A stretch of 49,813 nt of DNA from assembly GCA_903927975.1 (NCBI GenBank), contig CAIYPC010000646.1, forward strand, positions 1 through 49,813, read 5' to 3'. A program made the translations under genes and the position numbers. How positions within the stretch are numbered: the stretch's first letter is position 1; each line of letters begins with the position of its first letter. The notes beneath the pieces are model-generated. The model was not told the origin of the DNA and did no database searches. It saw only the letters and a list, made by a program, of their open reading frames with translations. Shown here piece after piece: positions 10,807 through 21,000 of the stretch. This DNA is from an uncultured Bacteroidota bacterium. GTDB taxonomy: Bacteria; Bacteroidota; Bacteroidia; Chitinophagales; Chitinophagaceae.

Positions 10807-12522
10807 ATGATCAGACAACTAATTGCCTTTACAGCTCTTTTCGTTTTATGTAATTCTGCATTCGCACAAATAGCCAATCGCTACGATATTATTATTGATG
10901 AAATCTTTCCTGACCCAACTCCGACAGTTGGTTTGCCCGATGCAGAATTTATTGAACTAAAAAATATTTCATCAACAGCTTTCAATCTACGCAACTGGCA
11001 GATCAGCGATGGAACCAGCACGGCAACTATTAAGAAAGATTTCATTTTGCAGCCAGATAGTTTTGTGCTGATATGTTCAACATCTTCTGCACCATTATTT
11101 TCAAATTTCGGCGCAGCCATTGGTGTTACCAGTTTTCCTTCATTAAATAATGATGGCGATATTATCTATTTAAAATCTCCAGAAGGATTAGCGGTTCATG
11201 CAATTGCTTACGATAAAAGTTGGTACCAAAATGATATTAAAAGCGATGGCGGCTGGACTCTTGAAATGATCGACACCAAAAACCCATGCACCGGTTTTGG
11301 AAATTGGAAAGCAAGCACTAATCCAAAAGGCGGAACGCCCGGACAAAAAAATTCTGTTGATGGGATTAATAAAGATGAGCATGCCCCTGCCTTATTAAGA
11401 ACTTACACAATCGACAGCACAACGATTGTTGCAGTGTTTGATAAAACCATTGATAGCACCGCCGCTTCATTGACACCCAATTATAACCTTGATAATAATG
11501 TTGGAAATCCATCTTCAGCAATTCCACAATCGCCATTGTTCACTGAAGTGATATTAAAATTATCAACGAAGCTGAGGGCAAACACAATCTATCAGCTTAC
11601 TGCTAATAACATCACAGATTGCGGAGGAAATATTATTAATCCTACTTCCGTAAAGGCTGGATTGCCTCTTCAATCTGATACCAATGATATTGTTATCAAC
11701 GAAATTCTTTTCAACCCAAAAGTTAACGGTTATGATTACGTGGAATTTTATAACAGAAGCAACAAAGTGATTGATATGAAACAATTATACGTTTCCACAA
11801 GAGATGCAACCAATGCATTGAAATCAATCACACAATTAAGTGCTGCTCCATTATTAATTTTTCCCGGAGATTATTATGTCATCACACAAAATAAATTATG
11901 GGTCGAACAAAATTATCTGGTGAAGAATCCTGAGAACATGATTGAACTATCATCTTTTCTTTCATTGCCAGATGATGATGGCATCGTGGTTTTGTTAAAT
12001 CAAAACCAAACGGTAATTGACGAATTGCATTATACTCATAATTGGCAACTTGCATTGATCAGCAATGAAGATGGAATTGCACTCGAAAGAATTGATTATA
12101 ATAAACCAACACAAAATCAAAATAACTGGACATCAGCCGCATCCACAGCGGGTTTTGGAACGCCCACTTATCAGAACTCAGAGTTCATGGCAAGTCCACA
12201 ATCAAACAGTGAAATAACAATTTCGCCAAAAGTTTTTTCGCCTGATAATGATGGATATGAAGATTATTGCTTCATCAATTATCAAGTTGCAAATGCAGGG
12301 TTTCTTGCAAACATAAATATTTACGATGCCGCAGGAAGAGCTGTAAGAAATATTGCAAACAATTCAACGCTTGCACTAAACGGAGTTTTTAAATGGGATG
12401 GCTTGGATGATAAGCAACAAAAATTGCCTGTTGGTATTTACATTATCATCACTCAAATTTTTGATCTGAATGGAAAGACAAAACAATTTAAGAATGCGGT
12501 GACGTTGGCGAGAAGGCTATAA
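10807..12522 (+). CDS. Secreted lamin-tail-domain protein with gliding-motility/FlgD-like C-terminal domain
   Basis: Signal peptide; LTD-like IIIDEIFPDPTPTVGLPDAEFIELKN; C-terminal ISPKVFSPDNDGYEDYCFINYQV...GVFKWDGLDDKQQKLPVGIYI. Confidence 0.85.
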   Translation: MIRQLIAFTALFVLCNSAFAQIANRYDIIIDEIFPDPTPTVGLPDAEFIELKNISSTAFNLRNWQISDGTSTATIKKDFILQPDSFVLICSTSSAPLFSNFGAAIGVTSFPSLNNDGDIIYLKSPEGLAVHAIAYDKSWYQNDIKSDGGWTLEMIDTKNPCTGFGNWKASTNPKGGTPGQKNSVDGINKDEHAPALLRTYTIDSTTIVAVFDKTIDSTAASLTPNYNLDNNVGNPSSAIPQSPLFTEVILKLSTKLRANTIYQLTANNITDCGGNIINPTSVKAGLPLQSDTNDIVINEILFNPKVNGYDYVEFYNRSNKVIDMKQLYVSTRDATNALKSITQLSAAPLLIFPGDYYVITQNKLWVEQNYLVKNPENMIELSSFLSLPDDDGIVVLLNQNQTVIDELHYTHNWQLALISNEDGIALERIDYNKPTQNQNNWTSAASTAGFGTPTYQNSEFMASPQSNSEITISPKVFSPDNDGYEDYCFINYQVANAGFLANINIYDAAGRAVRNIANNSTLALNGVFKWDGLDDKQQKLPVGIYIIITQIFDLNGKTKQFKNAVTLARRL

Positions 12523-12607
12523 AATCATATTTAAATTAACTTATAATTTTTAAAAAATCTTTACATTTTATATTTAAGAGGTTTACATTTAATCTAACCT
12601 AAACCGG

Positions 12608-13738
12608 TTGAAGATGAAATATTTTATAATAATCATTACACTGCTTTCGTTAATCGTTATTAAATCTTCTGCACAAACAATCACTCCGCTAACCTTAACT
12701 TATCATCGAAAACTGCTGCATATCAAAGAATTACCTTTTAATAAGGTAATCGTATTTGACAACCGTTTTGATACTGCAAAAATTAAGATAAGAGAATATG
12801 GCGGCTATCCTTTGTATGTGATGAATTTTGATACGTCTTCTACAATCTCTATAAAAAAATATATTGAAACAGCTATTACTAATTTTCCGAAAAAAAATCA
12901 ATTATTGTATATTAATATTAAGCAACTCAGGTTTGAAAATGTCTACCCAAGATTTTTGTTTTTTTCAGCAGATGCATATTTTAAAGTAAACGATCGCTTT
13001 AAAAAGATTGCGACAATTAAAAAAAGTTATGAAATCCATATGCATGGTTATGAAGACAGCTCTTATAGAAGGACAATTACAAGGGCTTTGAACGAACTTG
13101 TAGAGACTGTTAATATTAACTATTATAACCAAAATAATGACGAAAACAATGCTGATACCTTTGATACTTTCAATACAAATGTTATGAATGAATGGAAAAA
13201 TTTCCCTATTATTATTCAAAATATTTATACAAATGGCGTGTTTGAAACCTTCGATGATTTTAAAAATAATGTAATTACGCCATTAAGTTTTTCAATGCAA
13301 ATGAATACCGATAGTATATTTTTCAGAAATTTTTCAGAAAACAGCAGATACTATAATAAATCACGCAATCAATACAAACACATGTATGCGGTTAGTTATA
13401 ACAATAGTCTGTATATCCCAACAATTGGCAGATATTTTTTAGCTTTAAATAAAATAAATAATACTTTCTATTTTAATGTACCATATTCTTTGCCAAATAT
13501 GTATTCTATCGTTTCTGAAAGATTGTTAAAGACACCAAATGTTACCAGTAATCAATTGACATCCTCTGCCAATCCTTATATTGCTTTAATTGGAGGGGCA
13601 GTAGGTATTGCAAAACAAATTAAAGTGGATAAACAAGTTCGGTCAGAAAAGCAGGAAATCATTAATAAAGGATTGGTAAGAGGAGATTTGCGAACTTGCT
13701 TTTTAGACATGGATACCGGAGACATAATTTATTATTGA
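12608..13738 (+). CDS. Hypothetical exported protein
   Basis: Long ORF with N-terminal signal sequence; no recognised domain. Confidence 0.7.
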   Translation: MKMKYFIIIITLLSLIVIKSSAQTITPLTLTYHRKLLHIKELPFNKVIVFDNRFDTAKIKIREYGGYPLYVMNFDTSSTISIKKYIETAITNFPKKNQLLYINIKQLRFENVYPRFLFFSADAYFKVNDRFKKIATIKKSYEIHMHGYEDSSYRRTITRALNELVETVNINYYNQNNDENNADTFDTFNTNVMNEWKNFPIIIQNIYTNGVFETFDDFKNNVITPLSFSMQMNTDSIFFRNFSENSRYYNKSRNQYKHMYAVSYNNSLYIPTIGRYFLALNKINNTFYFNVPYSLPNMYSIVSERLLKTPNVTSNQLTSSANPYIALIGGAVGIAKQIKVDKQVRSEKQEIINKGLVRGDLRTCFLDMDTGDIIYY

Positions 13739-13763
13739 AACATTGATTTTAAAGATAAAATTA

Positions 13764-13976
13764 ATGGATAGCAAATACGAAATCATTATTTACTGGAGCA
13801 AAGAAGATGAAGGATATATTGCTGAAGTACCGGAGTTAGCAGGCTGTATGGCAGATGGAAATTCTTATGCGGAAGCTTTACAAAATGTAGAAGTCATCAT
13901 TGCTGAATGGATTGAAACTGCGAAATTATCTGGTAAATCAATCCCTGAACCAAAAGGAAAATTGATGTATGCATAG
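13764..13976 (+). CDS. HicB-like antitoxin/UPF0150 protein (orphan)
   Basis: MDSKYEIIIYWSKEDEGYIAEVPELAGCMADGNSYAEALQNVEVIIAEWIETA is a typical HicB fold; no adjacent HicA. Confidence 0.85.
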   Translation: MDSKYEIIIYWSKEDEGYIAEVPELAGCMADGNSYAEALQNVEVIIAEWIETAKLSGKSIPEPKGKLMYA

Positions 13977-14013
13977 AAATACCTGTTAGGTTTTGAAAAC
14001 CTAACAGGTATTT
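13977..14013. terminator. Bidirectional terminator/palindrome
   Basis: AAATACCTGTTAGGTTTT-G-AAAACCTAACAGGTATTT, a perfect 18-bp inverted repeat between convergent genes. Confidence 0.85.
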
Positions 14014-14018
14014 TACAA

Positions 14019-14939
14019 TCACACCAATGAAATATCAAAATTCACCAGTTGCACAAACTGTTGAATCCTTTCATCAATATCTGCTTTTGTAATTTCTCTC
14101 AATTTTTGAGTGCCGAATTTCTCCACACAAAAACTTGCCATGGCACTGCCAACAATAATCGCCGTCTTCATGTTCTCAAATGAAATGTCTTTCATCTTTG
14201 CGAGATGACCGATAAAGCCCCCTGCAAAAGTATCACCGGCTCCCGTTGGATCAAACACTTCTTCTAATGGCAATGCTGGCGCGAAGAAAACCTGACTACC
14301 ATGAAATAACAATGCACCATGTTCACCCTTTTTAATGATCAGATATTTTGGCCCCATTTTTGAAATCGCTGCAGCAGCTTTCACCAATGAATATTCTCCG
14401 CTCAATTGCCTTGCTTCGCTATCGTTCACCAACAACACATCAACTTTAGCAATCACTTTTTTCAAATCATCCAAAGCAATGTCCATCCAAAAATTCATGG
14501 TGTCCATCGCAATCAATTTCGGTTTATTTTTTAATTGCTCGATCACGCTCAATTGCACGGACGGTGCCAGATTTCCTAACATTAAAAATTCACAATCCTG
14601 ATAACTGTCTGGCACAACGGGCTCAAATGTTCCAAGTACATTTAACTCTGTAACAAGTGTATCACGTGTGTTCATGTCCATGTGGTAACGACCTGACCAA
14701 TAAAACGATTTCTCATTTTCTTTAACCTGAACTCCTTCCAAAGCCACGCCACGAGCGGATAAAGCGGCAAGCTCTTCTTTCGGGAAATCGCCGCCCACCA
14801 CAGAAATTTGTTTTATAGATGTGAAATTGCTTGCGCACCATGCTATATAAGTGGCAGCGCCACCAACAATTTTATTGCTTTTTCCAAAAGGCGTTTCAAT
14901 ATCATCGAACGCCATAGAACCAACCACAATTAATGACAT
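14019..14939 (-). CDS. PfkB/ribokinase family carbohydrate kinase
   Basis: GGAATYIAWCASNF and C-terminal DPTGAGDTFAGGFIGHLA. Confidence 0.92.
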   Translation of the reverse strand: MSLIVVGSMAFDDIETPFGKSNKIVGGAATYIAWCASNFTSIKQISVVGGDFPKEELAALSARGVALEGVQVKENEKSFYWSGRYHMDMNTRDTLVTELNVLGTFEPVVPDSYQDCEFLMLGNLAPSVQLSVIEQLKNKPKLIAMDTMNFWMDIALDDLKKVIAKVDVLLVNDSEARQLSGEYSLVKAAAAISKMGPKYLIIKKGEHGALLFHGSQVFFAPALPLEEVFDPTGAGDTFAGGFIGHLAKMKDISFENMKTAIIVGSAMASFCVEKFGTQKLREITKADIDERIQQFVQLVNFDISLV

Positions 14940-15018
14940 AATTGAATTTTGTTTTATTAAAAAAATCGCACAAACCTACATGAATTTTATTGTTACTGCA
15001 ACCATCAGTTTTCTAATC

Positions 15019-15032
15019 CTAACACTTGTTAG
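15019..15032. promoter_or_regulatory. Putative TetR/PaaR operator, copy 1
   Basis: CTAACACTTGTTAG; 13/14 identical to 25162-25175 upstream of paaA. Confidence 0.65.
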
Positions 15033-15076
15033 TTTTCTTTATTTTTGAATTTCATTAATGAGTTCGAGTTAAAAAC

Positions 15077-15152
15077 TTTCTCACAGATTTCTCGGATTCA
15101 CACAGATAAAGCGCTACATGTCATCTGTGAAATCTGAAAAATCTGTGAGAAA
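15077..15152. repeat. Hairpin repeat (CACAGATT words) immediately upstream of tetR
   Basis: TTTCTCACAGATTTCTCGGATTCACACAGAT / ATCTGTGAAATCTGAAAAATCTGTGAGAAA; the right arm ends 5 nt before ATG 15158. Confidence 0.85.
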
Positions 15153-15157
15153 CTGAA

Positions 15158-15748
15158 ATGGCAAAAATTCAAAGCAAAAAAAACAGCACCAAAAAAGAAA
15201 TCATTATTGAAAAAGCTGCTGGGCTTTTTAAAGAAAAAGGCTATGGCGCTGCATCCATGCGCGATATTGCAGAAACGGTAGGTGTAGAAGCAGCGAGCTT
15301 ATATAACCATATCCAATCGAAAGCTGAGATATTGCAGGCAATATGTTTTAAAGTGGCGAATGAATTTATTTCTCATTTGGAAGAAGTAGAAAGAAATTCT
15401 GAGCCTACACTAAAAAAAATGGAGACTATCATCCGCGTTCATATTAGGATGATGCTGGAACAATATGAATATGTTTATATCTCTGATCATGAATGGCGAC
15501 ATTTACCAGAGCCTTATCTTTCTAATTTTTTGAACCAAAGAAGAAGCTATCGCAAAAGATTAAGTGATATTATTGAAGAAGGAATCAATAAAAATGAAAT
15601 GAAAAATATTGAACCTTATGTTGCAGTGCTCACTATTTTATCAGCCATCAGCGGCATTGAATCATGGCAGCGATCGCGCAAAAGCACCAGCGCTGAAACG
15701 CTGGAAGCTAATATGGTAAAGTATTTGATTGAAGGATTGAAAAAGTAG
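15158..15748 (+). CDS. TetR family regulator (PaaR candidate)
   Basis: TetR HTH: KKEIIIEKAAGLFKEKGYGAASMRDIAETVGVEAASLYNHIQSKAEIL; adjacent to paaE. Confidence 0.9.
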   Translation: MAKIQSKKNSTKKEIIIEKAAGLFKEKGYGAASMRDIAETVGVEAASLYNHIQSKAEILQAICFKVANEFISHLEEVERNSEPTLKKMETIIRVHIRMMLEQYEYVYISDHEWRHLPEPYLSNFLNQRRSYRKRLSDIIEEGINKNEMKNIEPYVAVLTILSAISGIESWQRSRKSTSAETLEANMVKYLIEGLKK

Positions 15749-15749
15749 T

Positions 15750-15918
15750 TGAGAAGTCGGGAAGTCAGAAAGACCAAAAGTCGGAAAGAAAGTGAAGCAG
15801 AAATTCGAGTTTATAATAAACCTTAGAGAAAAATAATGTTTGAATAAAAACGAAAATCATTTATAAGAAAACTTACGGAGAAGCAACCACAAACTGAAAA
15901 CTACAAACTACAAACTTC
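15750..15918. repeat. Two low-complexity repeat arms (GAAGTCGG words and CTACAAA words)
   Basis: 15752-15790 gaagtcgggaagtcag...aagtcggaaag; 15890-15917 caaactgaaaactacaaactacaaactt. Confidence 0.6.
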
Positions 15919-15919
15919 A

Positions 15920-17005
15920 TTGTCAACTCATTTTCATAAACTAACGATTAAGGACATACGAAATGAAACACCTGAATGTGTTTCAATCGCATTTCATGTT
16001 CCAGATGAATTAAAAGAAGCATTTAAATTCGTTCATGGGCAAAATATTACCATCAGAACAAATATCAATAATGAAGAAATCCGTCGCTCCTATTCTATTT
16101 GTAGCAGTCCTTTGGAAAATGAGTTGCGCGTTGCCGTTAAAAAAATTGCTGACGGAAAATTTTCTGCTTATACTGACACACTGAAAAAAACTGATGAACT
16201 GGAAGTGCTTCCGCCGACAGGAAAATTTTACACACAATTAAATCCATCAAACAAAAAAAAATACATTGCCTTCGCTGCGGGCAGTGGAATTACCCCGATT
16301 ATTTCCATCATCAAAACAACACTTGCTGCTGAACCACAAAGCAGCTTTACATTAATATACGGAAACAAAAACCGCAGCTCTATTATTTTCAAAGAAGAAC
16401 TGGAAGCCATCAAGAATAAATTTATGAGCCGTTTTGTTCTTCATCATATCCTTAGTCGCGAAAAAACAGACGCACCAATTAATAATGGAAGAATAAATGC
16501 TGATAAATGTGATGAGATTAATGACAAATTAATTGATATAAAAAATGCTGATGAGTTTTTTATTTGCGGACCGGAGCAAATGATTTTTTCTGTAAAAGAT
16601 TGGCTCGAAAAAAATGAGATTGATAAAAAGAAAATTCATTTTGAATTATTTACTGTTCCAGGTCAGCAATCTCCAATTCACCATTCACCATTCACCATTC
16701 ACCCAAAAATTTTCGAAGGCAAAACAAGCGAAGTAACTATCAAGCTTGATGGCATTTCATTCAGCTTCGATCTACTTTATGATGCCGAACCAATTTTAGA
16801 TGCTGCTCTGAAACAAGGCGCAGACCTGCCTTTCGCTTGCAAAGGCGGCGTGTGCAGCACTTGCAGAGCAAAGCTTATTGAAGGCAAAGTTGAAATGGAA
16901 CACAACTATGCATTAGAACCTGATGAACTTGAAAAAGGTTTTATATTAACTTGTCAATCGCATCCGCGAACAGAAAAAGTGGTGATTGATTTTGATGTGA
17001 AATGA
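15920..17005 (+). CDS. paaE: 1,2-phenylacetyl-CoA epoxidase reductase subunit PaaE (TTG start)
   Basis: FNR domain (RRSYSICSSP, AAGSGITPIISIIKTTL) and 2Fe-2S domain CKGGVCSTCRAKLIEGKVEMEHNYALEPDELEKGFILTCQSHP. Confidence 0.95.
   Translation: MSTHFHKLTIKDIRNETPECVSIAFHVPDELKEAFKFVHGQNITIRTNINNEEIRRSYSICSSPLENELRVAVKKIADGKFSAYTDTLKKTDELEVLPPTGKFYTQLNPSNKKKYIAFAAGSGITPIISIIKTTLAAEPQSSFTLIYGNKNRSSIIFKEELEAIKNKFMSRFVLHHILSREKTDAPINNGRINADKCDEINDKLIDIKNADEFFICGPEQMIFSVKDWLEKNEIDKKKIHFELFTVPGQQSPIHHSPFTIHPKIFEGKTSEVTIKLDGISFSFDLLYDAEPILDAALKQGADLPFACKGGVCSTCRAKLIEGKVEMEHNYALEPDELEKGFILTCQSHPRTEKVVIDFDVK
16675..16704 (+). repeat. (ATTCACC)n tandem heptamer inside paaE
   Basis: AATTCACCATTCACCATTCACCATTCACCC; same words as the intergenic hairpin 5695-5790. 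Confidence 0.85.
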
Positions 17006-17094
17006 CATCCTTTTGCAACCTTTACTTTTCCATCACTTCAAAAACTTTCCACATTAATATTGATGGCTATAGCTTTTACCTTTAAAAAAATCTC

Positions 17095-17787
17095 TCAATT
17101 TATATAAGTATAGGTGCGAAGAAGAGTAGTTGGCCCGCTAACAATTTTTTCAGTTGCCACTCTGCCATGGCTATCAAAAGTATAGGTAAATGGATAACTG
17201 ACTCCATTTATGCCTTCTGACTGGATCAGGTTTTTATCATCTGTTCCTAAAAATGTGCGCCCGAATTTTAAGGTGTTTGGACTGCCGTTAAACGTGAATG
17301 AATAGCTAGTCGTTGTACCACCCGAAGTAGTTTGAACTGTACTAACAATATTGCTACTGGATATGGTATTCACGGTTGAAGCACCGTCAGGATTAGTTTC
17401 ATTTGTCATATATCCATCACCATCATAAGTGAATGTATTGCCCTGGTTGTCTGATGCCGCATATCCGGCATTATTGAGTGTATAAATTGTTGTTGTTGTC
17501 CCCTGCGTTTGGGTTACAGTTCCTGTGCCATAAGTATAACTAGTGGTGGGAGTGCCATCCGAAATCTGTTCTTGTGTCACACGATTCTGCCCATCGTAAG
17601 TGAAAGTATAAGTAGTGCTTGCGCCCGTTGCGCTATTTGTGTTCACGAAATTTGCTACAAGATCGCTCACACTAGTACTGCCACCACCACCACTGCTATT
17701 GCCCGATGATGAAGATTTTGAACAGCCGCCAAATAAAAAGAAACATAATAAAATGAAAGCTTGCAAAATATAAAATCTCTTTTTCAT
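17095..17787 (-). CDS. Lipoprotein with YD/RHS-like repeats
   Basis: Lipobox-like LFGGCSKSSS; FTYDGQNRVTQEQ and FTYDGDGYMTNET repeats. Confidence 0.75.
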   Translation of the reverse strand: MKKRFYILQAFILLCFFLFGGCSKSSSSGNSSGGGGSTSVSDLVANFVNTNSATGASTTYTFTYDGQNRVTQEQISDGTPTTSYTYGTGTVTQTQGTTTTIYTLNNAGYAASDNQGNTFTYDGDGYMTNETNPDGASTVNTISSSNIVSTVQTTSGGTTTSYSFTFNGSPNTLKFGRTFLGTDDKNLIQSEGINGVSYPFTYTFDSHGRVATEKIVSGPTTLLRTYTYIN

Positions 17788-18043
17788 AACCTTAGTTTTT
17801 TGAACAGTTAAAAGATTGGGGTTGCTGACGATGATATTTAGTTTAAGTCGGCAAACACCGCTAAAACCATTTTTTCATTCGCAAAAATCTTGTGACATTT
17901 CAGATGATTCAATACATAATTTGTAGTATAAAACAGTAAATGCTTATTCGGTCATCATAATGAAGAATATCATCGTCGTTTTTTCTCATTTGCTGCTGTT
18001 TTATTTTCTACGTAACTTTTAATGCCTTTATTAGTTCTTGCGA

Positions 18044-21000
18044 ATGAGAAAAAAATTTACAATCTGCATTCTTCTCATGCTAAGCATCGCCATATTTTCC
18101 GATGCCCAACCACTAAGGCGATTAAACAACTCTTCATACAATGTGAACGATGGATTACTGCAAAGCCATGTAATGGATATGGGTTTCGATGCCGCAGGAT
18201 TTATGTGGCTGAGTTTTGAAACAGGTCTTCAGCGTTATGATGGACACAACTTTATCAATATCCCCATTCAAAGCGGGCTACCAGATAACCAATACATTGC
18301 TTTTTCAAAAAGCAAGAATGGGTTATTATGGATGTTTCACTCAAAAGGAGTCAGTGTTTATAATAGTCTTACGAATAAGTTTACGCTGGTTTATAATTAC
18401 GTTTCAAAAAATGTTGCGCCTGATCTGTATCCGATATACGAAGATGAAGGCATCGTTTATTTTTATAGCGCAGATGGTATGATCAATGGCATCAATGAAA
18501 CTACTTTAAAGGTTGAAAGCAGAAATAAATTTCCTTTTACAGCTTATGCTGCAGATGTAGGAGCTACTTTCAGAAGTTCGGCGTTGCCTTCAAAACATGA
18601 AGTGGCAATTTGTTTTGATCGATTGAATCTTGTGATTTGGGATCTAAAAAAAGGAGCCGCTGTTAAAATCATCCATTTGCCCACGTCCAAAGGCGTTTCG
18701 GGAAATGAGTTTTATGTTGTTGATGACCATACATGTCTTTATTTCATTGATGGGCACTTGAACCTCTACGATTTTCAAAAAGAAACCCATACAACTTTTA
18801 TCAAAAATGGGCAGCGCAAACAAATTATTGAGGTTGCTGCATTTCAACATATAAACAATACTAAACTGTTATTGGCTATCAACAATGACTTGTATCTATT
18901 CGACACCGAAACAATGCAGCCGCTTGAGCATTTCGTCAATTTTCAAAACCAGCCTTTTTCTCATTTTCCTATTCAATACATACGATTTGATGATTTTGGC
19001 AATATTTATCTGCTTACACGTAATGAAGGGTTTGTAAAATTGCTTGCGTCCACTTTCCCTATCAGTTATTATGGATCGCCGCAAAAGGAATCAAATTTTG
19101 TTGCGAGTATGGAGGTTGATAAAAAAAATAACCGCCTGTTGGTAGGTGCCTTAGATGGAGGGTTACTTGTTTTTGACACTTTGCAACAGTTGCAAAAACA
19201 TATTACTCAACTCGGGGATTTGCAAAAGTCTGGCCCACTTACCATTGCAGGGATCATTCATTTCAGGAACGATGAGTATCTTTTGTTTCCAAGGTTCAAT
19301 TTGTATTGCGTGTTGTGGAATGCAACAAATGGAAGGATGAAAAAAATTCTTCTGAAAACTGAAACAGCCAATCATCAATTCAAGTTGAACAGATCTTTCT
19401 CAGTTGCATACTACTACGCGAAAGTGGAATTAGACAGCACAAAAGATCTGATAGCAATTGATGAAAATTTTTATGAAGTTACGTTTGGATCTCGTGTTCC
19501 TGAAGTAAGGATAATTCATCATCCTTATCGAACGAAAGGATTATGCCTTTATCAGGATAATATTTTGACGGGCGCAGCAGAAACTCTTCAATTTCTAAAT
19601 CGAAAAAATTATTCCGTTGTAAAAGAAATTCATGTTCCTGATTGCGGCGAAATTCGATGCATAATCGCACATGATAATTTCATTTATGCGGGTTGCAACC
19701 GTGGATTGTTTAAATTGAACAGTGAAGGGAAAATAATATCTTCTCTCACAAAAGCAAATGGATTGTCCGATGATTATATATACGCCATTGCAATAGACAG
19801 CAGCGAAAACATTTGGTGCAGCACCAACAAAGGGATTGTTAGGATAGGAACAAACAACAGCCTTCTTCAGCTAAAAAAAGAAGATGGCCTTCAGGAAAAT
19901 GAATTTAACACCAATGTGGTTGATCAAGAAAAAGATGGTGAACTGTTTTTTGGAGGTGTGAATGGAATCAACAGTTTTTACCCGTCGCAAATAACCAGTA
20001 TAAATGATTCTCCTAGAGTGGTGCTTACAAATATTAAAGTGAATGATGAAGAAACTTTTAAAGACACAGCTATATGGAATATGCAAAAACTATCCCTGCC
20101 TTATACCAACAATAATTTGTATTTTGAATTTACCGCACAGGGAAAAAGAAACCCTGAACAATACCTATATCAATACAAAATTTTAGATGTAGATAAGAAT
20201 TGGGTACAAAATGGAGAAGTAAGAAGTGCAAGATATGTGCTCCCACCTGGAAAATATTTCTTTCAACTATATGCAGGTAAGTTGTATAATAATGATCCAA
20301 AAAATATTAAAACAATTGAAATTATTATCACGCCTCCTTTTTGGCAAACTTGGTGGTTTAAAATGATAGCAGTCATTGCTGCGATTGCTTTTATCCTCAT
20401 TCCAATATGGCAATATAATCGCCAGCTATATATAAAAAAATTGAGAGAGATGCAGGTTCAACATGAAATTCAACATGAACGTGAGCGGATCAGCCGCGAT
20501 CTTCATGATAATTTAGGAGCCTACGCAGCAGCCATTTCTGTAAATGTGAGCAAGGTGAAAGATGATACCCATGCTTCTAAAATGATGGAAGAACTACAAC
20601 ACAATTCTCAGGCGATTGTAACGCAATTAAACGATACGATCTGGGCATTGAACCGTGAAGAAATTTCATTAACTGCAATCAGCGACAGGTTCAAAATATT
20701 TTTACAAAAAATTCAGCCGAGCTATCAGCAAATAATTTTTAGTATTCAAGAAGCTATTGCTACAGATGTAAATCTGTCGCCAGCCAACGCATTGCATTTA
20801 TTTAGAATCATGCAGGAAGCAGTCAATAATGCTGCTCGCCACAGCAATTGCAATCATATCAATATTTCTATTGAAAGCAATTCAATCTGTTTGGTAAGCA
20901 TAACAGATGATGGGGATGGGATAAAAAATGAAGCAAAAAAAAGTTCAGGGAACGGACTGAAAAATATTAAGTTAAGAGCTTCAGAAGCAGGATGGGATAT

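Noticed and set aside
16675-16704. CRISPR-like short repeats (also 26761-26795 and 46841-46870)
   Set aside because: Units are 7-16 nt without unique spacers and lie inside coding frames; no cas genes nearby.
17095-17787. Rhs/polymorphic toxin
   Set aside because: Only a few YD-like repeats, a lipoprotein signal, no core/toxin domain and no immunity gene.
17960-18022. 20-codon ORF MKNIIVVFSHLLLFYFLRNF upstream of the sensor kinase
   Set aside because: No regulatory structure or supporting signal; left unannotated.
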